Part shown: positions 49,836 to 59,431 of the stretch, piece by piece
How positions within the stretch are numbered: position 1 is the stretch's first letter
How the letters are laid out: the number at the start of each line of letters is the position of its first letter
Assembly: GCF_036322805.1 (NCBI RefSeq)
Contig: NZ_AP027272.1
Coordinates: 2,418,001-2,482,000 of the forward strand
DNA from: Planctobacterium marinum
GTDB lineage: Bacteria; Pseudomonadota; Gammaproteobacteria; Enterobacterales; Alteromonadaceae
Direction of reading: 5' to 3'
Length of the DNA: 64,000 nucleotides
Notes under the pieces: generated by a model
Database searches by the model: none
What the model was told of the DNA's origin: nothing
Seen by the model: the letters and a program-made list of their open reading frames with translations, nothing else
Made by a program: the position numbers and the translations under genes

Positions 49836-52160
49836 ATGAATAATACTTTATACGTCACCAAGCGTAATGGTGAGCGTGAGCCTATTGATCTGGATAAAAT
49901 TCACCGTGTTCTTGATTGGGCAGCGAAAGGGCTGACCAACGTCTCCGTATCTCAAGTGGAGATAAAAGCACACATTCAGTTTTACGATGGAATTAAAACA
50001 GAAGACATTCATGAGACATTGATCAAATCAGCAGCCGATCTGATTTCGACCGACAGTCCTGATTATCAATATTTTGCTGCCCGCCTGGCAATCTTTCATT
50101 TGCGCAAGCGTGCCTATGGCCAATTTGAGCCACCAACGTTGCTACAGCACGTAAAGAAAATGGTGGAAATGGGCAAATATGATGCGCATCTTTTAGAAGA
50201 TTTCAGTGCATCAGAATTCGAGTTAATGGACGAGTACATTGATCATTGGCGCGATATGGACTTCAGTTACGCCGCAGTGAAACAACTGGAAGGCAAATAC
50301 CTGGTACAAAACCGGGTAACCGGTGATATTTATGAAAGCGCTCAGTTTTTATATATTCTGGTGGCGGCTTGTTTGTTTGCTAAGTACCCCACTGAAACAC
50401 GGATGAGTTACATCAAGCGTTTTTATGATGCTACATCCAAATTCAAGATTTCGCTGCCAACCCCCATCATGGCTGGCGTTAGAACCCCTACTCGTCAATT
50501 TAGCTCTTGTGTATTAATTGAAACCGGCGATAGCCTCGATTCAATTAACGCTACTGCAAGCGCAATTGTTAAATATGTAAGCCAACGCGCAGGTATCGGC
50601 GTAAATGCCGGTAACATTCGCGCTTTAGGTAGTCCGATTAGAGGTGGAGAAGCTTACCACACAGGCTGCATACCATTTTACAAATACTTCCAAACTGCCG
50701 TGAAAAGCTGCTCTCAAGGTGGTGTAAGAGGTGGTGCAGCCACACTTTTCTATCCCCTGTGGCACATGGAGGTAGAGTCCTTATTAGCACTTAAAAATAA
50801 CCGAGGTGTTGAAGAGAACCGCGTTCGACATCTGGATTATGGCGTACAGTTCAATAAAACCATGTACCAACGTTTGATTAAAGACGGTCATATTACCTTG
50901 TTTAGCCCTTCTGATGTGCCGGGCCTGTACGATGCCTTCTTTGCGGATCAAGATAAGTTTGAGGCGCTATATACTCAATACGAGCAAGACCCCAGTATCC
51001 GTAAAAAGCAAATCAAAGCACTGGAACTGTTTAGTTTATTTATGCAAGAACGCGCCAGTACAGGCCGTATCTATTTGCAAAATGTTGATCACTGTAATAC
51101 CCACAGTCCGTTTGATGCCAAGGTTGCTCCGGTTAAACAAAGTAACTTATGTCTAGAAATTGCACTGCCAACTAAACCGTTGTCTCATGTTAATGATGAA
51201 GAAGGTGAAATTGCGCTATGTACCCTGTCCGCTTTCAACTTGGGCGCTATCGAGTCTCCGGAAGATTTCAAAGAGCTTTCTGAGTTAGCGGTTAGAGCAT
51301 TGGACAGCTTGCTGGATTATCAAGATTACCCGGTGCCGGCGGCGTACAACGCAACTATGGGACGCAGAACGCTGGGTATCGGCGTAATCAACTTTGCTTA
51401 CTACCTTGCTAAACACGGCGTGCGTTATTCAGACGGCAGTGCCAATAATCTGGTGCACGAGACCTTTGAAGCTATGCAATATTATTTGCTGAAAGCTTCC
51501 GTTGAGCTGGCAAAGGAAAAAGGCGCCTGTCCTAAGTTTAATGAAACCACTTATGCCCAAGGTGTATTGCCCATTGATACCTACAAAAAGGATCTAGACG
51601 CTATTTGCACCTCAGATCTGAAACTGGACTGGGAATCTCTTCGAGCAGAAATTCAACAACATGGATTGCGTAACTCTACGCTGTCGGCCTTGATGCCATC
51701 TGAGACCTCGTCTCAGATCTCTAATGCCACTAATGGCATTGAGCCTCCGCGTGGTCATATTAGCGTAAAAGCCAGTAAAGACGGCGTTTTGAAGCAAGTT
51801 GTACCCGAGTATCAGAAACTCAAAGATAACTATGAATTGTTATGGGATATCCCTTCAAACGATGGTTATCTGCAGTTGGTGGCCATTATTCAGAAGTTTA
51901 TCGACCAAACGATATCCGCTAACACAAACTATGATCCAGGCAAATTCGAAGGCGGAAAAGTGCCCATGAAATTGTTGATCAAAGATTTGCTTACCGCGTA
52001 TAAATTAGGTGTAAAAACACTTTACTATCACAACACCAGAGACGGTGCAGGTGATGAGTCTAGCCAAGCAGAAGCTACTAAAACTGCAGCCAGACCCGCT
52101 GTAGAAGAAGTGGTAGAAGAGCAAGATGATGATTGCGCTGGCGGCGCCTGTAAAATTTAA
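49836..52160 (+). CDS. nrdA: Ribonucleoside-diphosphate reductase alpha subunit (class Ia)
   Basis: Reduces NDPs to dNDPs together with NrdB. 774 residues: N-terminal ATP-cone (VTKRNGEREPIDLDKIHRVL), active-site Cys in RQFSSCVLIETGDSLDS, NLCLEIALPT, and the C-terminal swivel pair in DCAGGACKI. First gene of nrdAB-yfaE. Confidence 0.97.
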   Translation: MNNTLYVTKRNGEREPIDLDKIHRVLDWAAKGLTNVSVSQVEIKAHIQFYDGIKTEDIHETLIKSAADLISTDSPDYQYFAARLAIFHLRKRAYGQFEPPTLLQHVKKMVEMGKYDAHLLEDFSASEFELMDEYIDHWRDMDFSYAAVKQLEGKYLVQNRVTGDIYESAQFLYILVAACLFAKYPTETRMSYIKRFYDATSKFKISLPTPIMAGVRTPTRQFSSCVLIETGDSLDSINATASAIVKYVSQRAGIGVNAGNIRALGSPIRGGEAYHTGCIPFYKYFQTAVKSCSQGGVRGGAATLFYPLWHMEVESLLALKNNRGVEENRVRHLDYGVQFNKTMYQRLIKDGHITLFSPSDVPGLYDAFFADQDKFEALYTQYEQDPSIRKKQIKALELFSLFMQERASTGRIYLQNVDHCNTHSPFDAKVAPVKQSNLCLEIALPTKPLSHVNDEEGEIALCTLSAFNLGAIESPEDFKELSELAVRALDSLLDYQDYPVPAAYNATMGRRTLGIGVINFAYYLAKHGVRYSDGSANNLVHETFEAMQYYLLKASVELAKEKGACPKFNETTYAQGVLPIDTYKKDLDAICTSDLKLDWESLRAEIQQHGLRNSTLSALMPSETSSQISNATNGIEPPRGHISVKASKDGVLKQVVPEYQKLKDNYELLWDIPSNDGYLQLVAIIQKFIDQTISANTNYDPGKFEGGKVPMKLLIKDLLTAYKLGVKTLYYHNTRDGAGDESSQAEATKTAARPAVEEVVEEQDDDCAGGACKI

Positions 52161-52219
52161 TGATGCGAAGGGGCTAGTCCCCTTTCATCTGATTCAGACT
52201 ATTACTTAAAATTAAAAAA

Positions 52220-53350
52220 ATGAAATACACAACCTTCAATCACAAAACCACCAATCCATTGAGTGAACCCATGTTTTTTGGTCATCCGGTCAACGTTGCC
52301 CGATATGACCAACAAAAACACCCTATTTTTGAAAAGCTGATTGAAAAACAAATCAGCTTTTTTTGGCGTCCGGAGGAAGTGGATGTAAGTAAGGATAGAA
52401 TAGACTTTCAGGGATTGAGCGAATCTGAAAAACACATTTTTGTTTCCAATCTGAAATACCAAACACTGCTAGATTCAGTGCAGGGCAGAAGCCCTAACAT
52501 TGCTTTTCTACCTATAGTGTCTTTACCAGAACTGGAAACCTGGATTGAGACTTGGTCTTTTTATGAGACCATCCATTCACGTTCCTATACACATATTTTG
52601 CGTAACTTGTTCTCGGACCCCAGCGATGTGTTCGAAGATATCGTGGTAAACGAGGAGATAAAACGTCGCGCGACGGACATCTCTAAATATTATGACGATT
52701 TGATCTTTGCCACCCAATTGTGGCAGTCACAGGGGGAAGGTACTCATGTAGTACGTGGCGAAAAACACGTTATCAACATGCGTGAATTAAAGAAAAAACT
52801 GTATTTATGCATGAACTCGGTTAACGCGTTAGAAGCTATCCGCTTTTACGTATCCTTTGCTTGTACATTTGCTTTCGCTGAACGCGAATTAATGGAGGGG
52901 AACTCCAAGATCATCCGTCTCATTGCTCGCGATGAAAATCTACACCTGACATCCACCCAGCACATACTCAATTTATGGGCTCGTGGTAAAGATGACCCAG
53001 AAATGGCCGAGATTGCGGAAGAATTAAAAGATGAGGCCGAAGCAATCTTCTTAAAAGCCGTAGAGCAAGAAAAGCAGTGGGCTCATTATTTGTTCAAAAA
53101 TGGCTCTATGATTGGCCTGAACGAAGAAATACTGTGCCAATATGTAGAGTTTATCGCTAATCACAGAATGGCGGCCATCGGCTTAGGGCAGCCATATGAT
53201 GTTCAGAGTAATCCACTACCCTGGATGAATAACTATCTCAATTCCGATAACGTACAAGTTGCTCCGCAAGAAGCTGAGATAAGCTCTTACCTGGTTGGTC
53301 AGATTGACAGTGAAGTAAATGCGGATGATTTTGGCGATTTTGATCTATAA
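52220..53350 (+). CDS. nrdB: Ribonucleoside-diphosphate reductase beta subunit (class Ia)
   Basis: Diiron-tyrosyl radical subunit. 376 residues (E. coli 376). Radical Tyr in [12 protein letters not shown] (the E. coli Tyr122 position), iron ligands in that segment, in [11 protein letters not shown] and in [13 protein letters not shown]. Ends in an acidic tail that docks to NrdA (ADDFGDFDL). Confidence 0.97.
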   Translation: MKYTTFNHKTTNPLSEPMFFGHPVNVARYDQQKHPIFEKLIEKQISFFWRPEEVDVSKDRIDFQGLSESEKHIFVSNLKYQTLLDSVQGRSPNIAFLPIVSLPELETWIETWSFYETIHSRSYTHILRNLFSDPSDVFEDIVVNEEIKRRATDISKYYDDLIFATQLWQSQGEGTHVVRGEKHVINMRELKKKLYLCMNSVNALEAIRFYVSFACTFAFAERELMEGNSKIIRLIARDENLHLTSTQHILNLWARGKDDPEMAEIAEELKDEAEAIFLKAVEQEKQWAHYLFKNGSMIGLNEEILCQYVEFIANHRMAAIGLGQPYDVQSNPLPWMNNYLNSDNVQVAPQEAEISSYLVGQIDSEVNADDFGDFDL

Positions 53351-53368
53351 GCAGATCAATTCGCTATT

Positions 53369-53635
53369 ATGAATGAAACAGAAACGTTACGCATAACCAT
53401 TGAAGGTGACGGAACAATAGAGCAAAAAAGCGATTCCTCAATGTTGGAATCGCTTGAGGCACATGGTATTGAAGTGCATTACCACTGCCGGGAAGGGTTT
53501 TGTGGTGCCTGTCGAACAAAATTGTTGAGCGGCAAGGTTACCTATCTCACCGACCCACTTGCATTTATTGATGATGATGAAATTCTTCCCTGTTGCTGTA
53601 AAGCTGACCAAGATGTTTGCATCAAACTACTTTAA
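53369..53635 (+). CDS. yfaE: 2Fe-2S ferredoxin YfaE
   Basis: Small ferredoxin that maintains the NrdB diiron centre. 88 residues with the plant-type cluster ligands C-x4-C-x2-C (HCREGFCGACRTKLL) and the fourth Cys in PCCCKADQD. Directly after nrdB, as in E. coli. Confidence 0.94.
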   Translation: MNETETLRITIEGDGTIEQKSDSSMLESLEAHGIEVHYHCREGFCGACRTKLLSGKVTYLTDPLAFIDDDEILPCCCKADQDVCIKLL

Positions 53636-53653
53636 TGCAGACAAAGCACAAAC

Positions 53654-53683
53654 AAAAAAGCCATCGTTAAAGATGGCTTTTTT
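53654..53683. terminator. Bidirectional terminator between yfaE and purC
   Basis: Perfect stem AAAAAAGCCATC (53654-53665) / GATGGCTTTTTT (53672-53683), loop GTTAAA. Serves both convergent genes. Confidence 0.95.
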
Positions 53684-53702
53684 GTATTGCTATAAGGACA
53701 TT

Positions 53703-54416
53703 TTAGTCCAGTACCACGCCCAAGCGACCAGCGACTTCTTCATAAGCCTCAACTACGCCGCCTAAACCTTGTCTGAATCTATCCTTATCCAGTTTCTCAC
53801 GGGTTTCTTTATCCCATAATCGGCAGCCATCTGGGGTGAATTCATCACCCAGAACTATCTCACCATTGAAAACACCAAACTCTAGTTTGTAGTCTACCAA
53901 TAGCATACCGGCTTCATCAAACAAGGCTTTTAAAACCGTATTGACTTTGAAAGTCAGCTCTTTCATTTTATCGATTTGCTCTTGTGTAGCCCACCCGAAT
54001 GATAAAACGTGATATTCATTAACCATTGGATCATGCAATTCGTCATTCTTTAGAAAGAATTCAAAAGTGGGCGGATCGAGCTCTTTTCCTTCCTCAACCC
54101 CTAAGCGACGAACGATAGAGCCTGCTGCGATATTCCTGACAACACATTCTACTGGGATCATATCGAGCTTTTTAACGAGAGATTCGTTATCAGACAATAG
54201 TGCTTCCACTTGAGTGGGTATTCCCGCTTCCTCTAACCGCGACATAATGAAATGGTTAAATTTGTTATTTACCATCCCTTTGCGAGCCAGCTGTTCGATT
54301 TTCTGACCGTCAAAAGCAGAAGTATCGTTTCTGAATTCCAACACCAGTTTTTCGGCGTCATCAGTCAAGTAAACAGTCTTCGCTTTGCCTCTGTAAAGTT
54401 CTTTGGTTTTTTGCAT
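53703..54416 (-). CDS. purC: SAICAR synthetase
   Basis: Step of purine synthesis that joins aspartate to CAIR. 237 residues (E. coli 237): [20 protein letters not shown]-like [25 protein letters not shown] and [11 protein letters not shown]-like [13 protein letters not shown] with [13 protein letters not shown]. Downstream of bamC and dapA, the same order as E. coli. Confidence 0.97.
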   Translation of the reverse strand: MQKTKELYRGKAKTVYLTDDAEKLVLEFRNDTSAFDGQKIEQLARKGMVNNKFNHFIMSRLEEAGIPTQVEALLSDNESLVKKLDMIPVECVVRNIAAGSIVRRLGVEEGKELDPPTFEFFLKNDELHDPMVNEYHVLSFGWATQEQIDKMKELTFKVNTVLKALFDEAGMLLVDYKLEFGVFNGEIVLGDEFTPDGCRLWDKETREKLDKDRFRQGLGGVVEAYEEVAGRLGVVLD

Positions 54417-54431
54417 GATAGCTCTTCAAGA

Positions 54432-55544
54432 TTAAATATCTAAATCATCAGTTGTCATTACACGCTCAAAAGCGGGATAAACATCACTGATCGTGCTTGC
54501 AGATAAGGGCTCATTTTCTGAGTCTCTTATCGAAATACTGGTCTTTGCTCCCTGCTCTTTTACAATTATCCGATAATCCGCTTCTTCTAACATGAGTTCG
54601 CTGTCTGAGCTGAACAGGCTGCTCCACCATCCCTCGTCTACACCGGCATAAGTAACAAATATGAGCCCTGTAGACTTATCGAGGTCTTTCACGTTAAAGC
54701 CGAGTTTACGCAGAACTAATAGCAATCTCGGCCAGGTTATCTCATAGTTAGCGTCAACAAGATATGCCGCTTCACCATCAGCATTGAACCCTAGCTCTAG
54801 TGGCACTCCTGTGCGGATTTGTCGAGCTTTGCGCAGGTTAGACAACTTCAATTGTGTCTCGTAATGACTGAGCACATCGTTAAGAATGTCGACTTCATTT
54901 TTTCTTGCTTGATGTTGAGAAATATCAGCAATCACATCATTGTTCACCGTTTCCAGATAATCCACCAGTTTTACAAACAATGTCGCGGACCGGCCGTGAG
55001 ATTTAACATCAAGTTCAAATTCAAAACGTTGACCGACTGTACGCTCGGTTTTAGTCCAGCTATACCAGGCACTATCACCGTCATCTTCAATAATCATCCA
55101 ATCGGTTTTCAAACGCTGATTCTGTTTATCAAAATCAACGACTGCGATACCACGCTCATCCAGATAGCTGATCAATGAGTTCCAGATAGCGGTGTCCAGC
55201 GGAACATCATCCTTAACCTGGTCAAATTGCACTATCGCCTCGCGCGAGCCTTCTAAAATTCGAGAGCCTGATACAATTGGCAGTACCAAGCGAGGTGAAC
55301 TAATATCTAACTCCCCGCCGACCTTTCCACTCTCCGCATTCGCGCCCACTTCTGGGATTGCATAGTCATCCTCAAACTTTGGCACCGCTTTGCCTTCGGG
55401 TAACACCAATTGCTTTGCTTGTTTGGTTGCCAGGTGCGGGTGTGAAGGATCTACGCTTTGTTCTTCTTGCCACAAGGCGCAACCGCTTAAACTGGCACTG
55501 AGGCCTATTGCGGCTAACCAAATTCGTGTTCGTAATACTTCCAT
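54432..55544 (-). CDS. bamC: Outer membrane assembly lipoprotein BamC
   Basis: Lipoprotein of the BAM outer-membrane protein insertion machine. From ATG 55544, which overlaps the dapA stop (TAATG), the product is 370 residues with a lipoprotein signal ending LSGC (Cys22). The flexible N-terminal BamD-binding part (PEGKAVPKFEDDYAIPEVGA) and two helix-grip domains follow. The frame is open further upstream inside dapA but lacks meaning. Confidence 0.92.
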   Translation of the reverse strand: MEVLRTRIWLAAIGLSASLSGCALWQEEQSVDPSHPHLATKQAKQLVLPEGKAVPKFEDDYAIPEVGANAESGKVGGELDISSPRLVLPIVSGSRILEGSREAIVQFDQVKDDVPLDTAIWNSLISYLDERGIAVVDFDKQNQRLKTDWMIIEDDGDSAWYSWTKTERTVGQRFEFELDVKSHGRSATLFVKLVDYLETVNNDVIADISQHQARKNEVDILNDVLSHYETQLKLSNLRKARQIRTGVPLELGFNADGEAAYLVDANYEITWPRLLLVLRKLGFNVKDLDKSTGLIFVTYAGVDEGWWSSLFSSDSELMLEEADYRIIVKEQGAKTSISIRDSENEPLSASTISDVYPAFERVMTTDDLDI

Positions 55545-56422
55545 TAAATCAACGCCATCTCTTGTAATAATTCTTCCAGACTTGCCTGACTTTCTTTGTC
55601 TGGCTCCACCATAGGCAATCTTAAATGCGGTGTTTGCATCAACCCCATCTTGTAAAGTGCCCATTTTGGCATAACAGGATTAGGTTCGATAAACAATTTG
55701 CGATGAAGTTCCGCGATGGATGCATCTATTTCCATTGCCAAGGTTCTATTGCCTGATGTGGCAGCAATGCAAAGCTCTGACATCAGTTTAGGCACGATAT
55801 TCGCTGTAACGGAAATTACACCATGGCCACCATTGAGCATAAACTCGCACCCGGTAGGATCATCACCACTAAGCAAAGAGAAATCATCGGATAAACCCGC
55901 TTTTAATTCTTCTAAACGATTTAAGTCGCCAGTAGCGTCCTTCAAAGCAACTATGTTTTGGTGCTCTGCCAGAACGAAAACAGATTCTGAACTCAGATCG
56001 GCAACAGTTCGTCCCGGTACATTGTAAAGAATAACAGGCACATCGGCGGCATCTGCAATCGCGGTAAAGTGCTGAATCATACCTCGTTGCTGCGGTTTAT
56101 TGTAATACGGAACCACACTCAACATGCCAGAAATACCCACTGACTGCATCAGATCCCCTAATTCGACGGCTTCTGAGGTGGAGTTTGCCCCTGTACCCGC
56201 AATAACCGGAATTTTGCCCTCTGCAAATTCAACCGTTTTTTCAACCACAGAAACGTGTTCGGATACTGGCAGCGTAGCCGACTCTCCAGTTGTCCCTACG
56301 GAAACAATGGCATCAGTGCCATTAGCAATGTGGAATTGCACTAGTTTTTGCAATGACGCATAATCGACGTCACCATTTGGTAACATAGGCGTTGCCAACG
56401 CTACAATACTGCCTTTTATCAT
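55544..56422 (-). CDS. dapA: 4-hydroxy-tetrahydrodipicolinate synthase
   Basis: First committed step of lysine and diaminopimelate synthesis. 292 residues (E. coli 292): Schiff-base Lys in IVALKDATGDL, Tyr in ILYNVPGRT, and TTGESATL. dapA-bamC-purC operon. Confidence 0.97.
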   Translation of the reverse strand: MIKGSIVALATPMLPNGDVDYASLQKLVQFHIANGTDAIVSVGTTGESATLPVSEHVSVVEKTVEFAEGKIPVIAGTGANSTSEAVELGDLMQSVGISGMLSVVPYYNKPQQRGMIQHFTAIADAADVPVILYNVPGRTVADLSSESVFVLAEHQNIVALKDATGDLNRLEELKAGLSDDFSLLSGDDPTGCEFMLNGGHGVISVTANIVPKLMSELCIAATSGNRTLAMEIDASIAELHRKLFIEPNPVMPKWALYKMGLMQTPHLRLPMVEPDKESQASLEELLQEMALI

Positions 56423-56538
56423 ATGGGCTCCCAGAAAAATAGCGCTTAATGGTAAAGACCTAAGCCATTAAAAACAAGGTATCCGCGAGTTTTATCTGGC
56501 AACAAAATAAAAACATCAGAGCGATTCAGGAAAACTGT

Positions 56539-57063
56539 ATGAAACATCAGCTAATTGTTACATTTCTCGGTGCTGATAAAGCCGGGATATTAGGTGAAAT
56601 TGCCTCTTTGGCTTGTTCCCTAAATTGTAACATCTTAGACAGTCGATTAGCGCATTATGGACAAGACTTTTCTTTCAATATGATTTTAGAAGGCTCTTTG
56701 CCTGCTATAACAAAAGCAGAACTTAATTTGCCTTCATTAGCACATAAACTTGATCTGTTATGTATGGTAAAGCGTACCAAGCACCACACTAAACAGCATC
56801 TCGTGCATCTTGCTGATGTGGAATTTAACGGCTGTGACGCAGTGGGTATAATTAAAGATATGGCGACCCTGTTTACCCATCACGGTATTCACATAAACGC
56901 ATTTCGTCAAAAAACCGTTGAGGTTACCCCAGAGGAAGTGCGGGTTGAATGTAAAATGGTGGTGAGCATGCCGCAAGAGCTATCAATCGAAACAATTGAA
57001 CCCCTCTATAACGACTTTATAGAGCAGCACAATTTGCAAGGTTCATTCAAAGAAAAACATTAG
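56539..57063 (+). CDS. gcvR: Glycine cleavage system regulator GcvR (double ACT domain)
   Basis: 174 residues with two ACT-domain halves (LIVTFLGADKAGILGEIASL and FNGCDAVGIIKDMATLFTHHG). E. coli GcvR binds GcvA and represses gcvTHP without glycine. Divergent from dapA and upstream of bcp, as in E. coli. GcvA and the gcv operon are not in this window. Confidence 0.88.
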   Translation: MKHQLIVTFLGADKAGILGEIASLACSLNCNILDSRLAHYGQDFSFNMILEGSLPAITKAELNLPSLAHKLDLLCMVKRTKHHTKQHLVHLADVEFNGCDAVGIIKDMATLFTHHGIHINAFRQKTVEVTPEEVRVECKMVVSMPQELSIETIEPLYNDFIEQHNLQGSFKEKH

Positions 57064-57071
57064 GAAAAAGC

Positions 57072-57536
57072 ATGAACATTATCTCAGAGGGACAACCCGT
57101 TCCCCACTTTACCGCGCTTGACCAAAATGGTGAGACTGTTGATTCTTCAAACTTTAAAGGCAACAAGACACTTGTATACTTTTACCCTAAGGCCATGACG
57201 CCGGGTTGCACTGTTCAAGCTCAAGGGCTAAGAGACAGTAAAGCTGAGTTAGACGCTAAAGGTGTCAAAGTTTATGGGATAAGTATCGATCCGGTGAAAC
57301 GATTAGGAAAATTTATCGAGCGAGACGAACTCAACTTCGATCTGCTTTCTGATGAAGAGCACAGTGTCGCGGATAAATTCGGCGTCTGGGGTCCTAAAAA
57401 GTTTATGGGCAGAGAGTTCGATGGCCTGCATCGCATTAGTTTCTTAATAAACGAAGACGGTGTGATCGAAAAAGTGTTTAACAAGTTTAAAACCAAAGAC
57501 CATCATCAGGTGGTATTGGATTACCTGAACGCTTAA
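57072..57536 (+). CDS. bcp: Thioredoxin-dependent peroxiredoxin Bcp
   Basis: Reduces hydrogen peroxide and organic peroxides. 154 residues. Peroxidatic Cys46 is in PKAMTPGCTVQA. Most Bcp proteins have a resolving Cys five residues later (CTVQACGLRD); here that position is Gln51 (CTVQAQGLRD). The enzyme should therefore work as a 1-Cys type. Eight bases after gcvR with AGGAAAA. Confidence 0.95.
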   Translation: MNIISEGQPVPHFTALDQNGETVDSSNFKGNKTLVYFYPKAMTPGCTVQAQGLRDSKAELDAKGVKVYGISIDPVKRLGKFIERDELNFDLLSDEEHSVADKFGVWGPKKFMGREFDGLHRISFLINEDGVIEKVFNKFKTKDHHQVVLDYLNA

Positions 57537-57551
57537 TTTTTATTAAGTAAT

Positions 57552-57581
57552 AAAAAGCCGAATCTTATGATTCGGCTTTTT
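57552..57581. terminator. Bidirectional terminator that contains the perM stop codon
   Basis: Stem GCCGAATC (57557-57564) / GATTCGGC (57569-57576), loop TTAT, A-tract and T-tract outside. The perM stop (57565-57567) is in the loop, so the last perM codons form one arm. Confidence 0.92.
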
Positions 57582-58644
57582 CCGTTTCTGCGCTCAGTAC
57601 CGGTGAAGACCAGGCATTAGCTAATGCTTTCACAAGTGTTGCCAGTGGGATAGCAAAAAACACTCCCCAAAAGCCCCACAAGCCACCAAAGAACAATACC
57701 GCAATGATGATGTACAGTGGATGCAGGCTAACCGCCTCAGAAAACAAAATCGGAACCAAAACGTTGCCATCCAGCACCTGGATAATGCCATAGGCTATCA
57801 TCACGTACCAAAATTCCGGACTAATTCCCCATTGAAATAAAGCCACCACAGCGATCGGTATCGTTACCACAGCGGCACCAATAAATGGAATGAGCACAGA
57901 AAAACCCACCAAAACGCCAAGTAATACGGCATAGCGCAAGTCCATCAGCAGGAAAGTAACAACGGAAACGGTACCAACGATGATTATTTCTATCACTTTG
58001 CCCCGGATATAATTAATAATCTGTTGATTCATTTCTTGTCCCACTTGTACGATGAGACGTCTTTGAGTGGGTAAAATCTGGGAAATTTGGGCCACTAATT
58101 GCTCTTTATCTTTCAGCATGAAAAACACCATTAGTGGCACCAATATGAGATAAATCAGCAATGCCGCAAAGCCAAATATTGAGCTGAAAGATGCTGAAAT
58201 AATACGCTCTCCAAGAGAAACTAGCTTTTCATCGACACCCACTAATAAATTTTGAATTTGGTCGTTTTTCACCATTGTGGGATAGGCCTCTGGGAGCCCT
58301 GTTAGCCACACTTGGGCCTTCTCCCAAATTGCAGGTAGCTCAGCAATTAAGTTTACACTTTGTTGCCAAATAGTGGGCACTAGCCCCAACATAACGAGGA
58401 ATGAAACTCCAACAAAGGTTAACAAAACAAGGGTACTGCCCCAATTCCTTGGCATATTCATTTGTTCCAGTTTTGCTACGGGCCAGTCTAATAAATAAGC
58501 CAAGACAACAGCGACGATAACAGGGGTTACCATGCCTCCCCACACCAACAGAAAAACGCCGGAAATGACCAATAAAAGCAATAACATAGCAGCGTCTGGA
58601 TCGGAGAACTTCCTCTCATACCAACGACCAAAGACACTAAACAT
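57565..58644 (-). CDS. perM: AI-2E family transporter, PerM-like
   Basis: 359-residue membrane protein with about eight helices and the family pattern (VWGGMVTPVIVAVVLAYLLD, LPLMVFFMLKDKEQL, LGVLVGFSVLIPFIGA). Family members include AI-2 exporters and Na+/H+ exchangers, so the substrate is open. In E. coli perM is next to bepA; here one unknown gene lies between them on the other strand. Confidence 0.88.
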   Translation of the reverse strand: MFSVFGRWYERKFSDPDAAMLLLLLVISGVFLLVWGGMVTPVIVAVVLAYLLDWPVAKLEQMNMPRNWGSTLVLLTFVGVSFLVMLGLVPTIWQQSVNLIAELPAIWEKAQVWLTGLPEAYPTMVKNDQIQNLLVGVDEKLVSLGERIISASFSSIFGFAALLIYLILVPLMVFFMLKDKEQLVAQISQILPTQRRLIVQVGQEMNQQIINYIRGKVIEIIIVGTVSVVTFLLMDLRYAVLLGVLVGFSVLIPFIGAAVVTIPIAVVALFQWGISPEFWYVMIAYGIIQVLDGNVLVPILFSEAVSLHPLYIIIAVLFFGGLWGFWGVFFAIPLATLVKALANAWSSPVLSAETEKAES

Positions 58645-58765
58645 ATTCCGCTTTCCTTAAATTATGAATTTTCGAAGCATATTAGCAGAGGTAATCTGTT
58701 AAAACGAGATTTGCATGATATAGTCGGACTTTATCAGGAATACTTGTCAATCTTAGGAAGTTAGT

Positions 58766-59350
58766 GTGAGCGAGCGAGTCACCTTAAAGTCGATTACTCA
58801 AGAAAAGAAAAATCAAAATTGGGGTGAAATACCACCTTTTTTTCATTTGGTGTCCAACTCCATTGCTGAGGTGGAAGGAATGAACGTGCACGGCTTTGAC
58901 AACGCTTTTAAGCAGATTGTCAAACGTTCCAATTGGAATTTAAGACGCTTAGGCGGTGAGGAACAACTCAGTGGTAAAATCGTTGTAGAGCGCAAACCGA
59001 AGTTAGTGATACATCGCCGTTTCGTAGGTAACAATTACGAAATCCATTGCATGCCTGAAATAGACGATGAACCAGTTGTGCTATACACCAAAAATAATGT
59101 CAATATCGACTTTAAGGTATGGGATCCCAGTACCATGCAATGTCTGATCAAACTACCGGATTTTATCGAGTTTATCCGCTATGCCTATACCCGTGGTGAT
59201 GACATAGATAAGAAGTTGGTGCGCTATGCGTCGTTGACCATAGACAATATTTTAAAGGACCTTGCAACTGAAATAGATATCATTGGTCTAAAAGGATACT
59301 CCATAAAGCACATTATCGAGCGGATTGAAGAAGAAGGCTCCACCGCCTGA
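58766..59350 (+). CDS. Conserved-looking hypothetical protein between perM and bepA
   Basis: A 194-residue soluble protein from GTG 58766 (AGGAAG upstream). I do not recognise its family. It has a charged N-terminus, a beta-rich middle (KIVVERKPKLVIHRRFVG, YEIHCMPEIDDEPVVLY) and a helical end (FIRYAYTRGDDIDKKLVRY, IKHIIERIEEEG). No signal peptide or membrane segment. Its coding quality and ribosome site look real. It is divergent from perM and 81 bp upstream of bepA. Confidence 0.8.
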   Translation: MSERVTLKSITQEKKNQNWGEIPPFFHLVSNSIAEVEGMNVHGFDNAFKQIVKRSNWNLRRLGGEEQLSGKIVVERKPKLVIHRRFVGNNYEIHCMPEIDDEPVVLYTKNNVNIDFKVWDPSTMQCLIKLPDFIEFIRYAYTRGDDIDKKLVRYASLTIDNILKDLATEIDIIGLKGYSIKHIIERIEEEGSTA

Positions 59351-59431
59351 AAAGTAACTTGTCAACCAAACGCGTTGTTCATCGTTTAATAAACGCTAGT
59401 TTTCCATTTACAGAAGTACATTAATGTCCCT

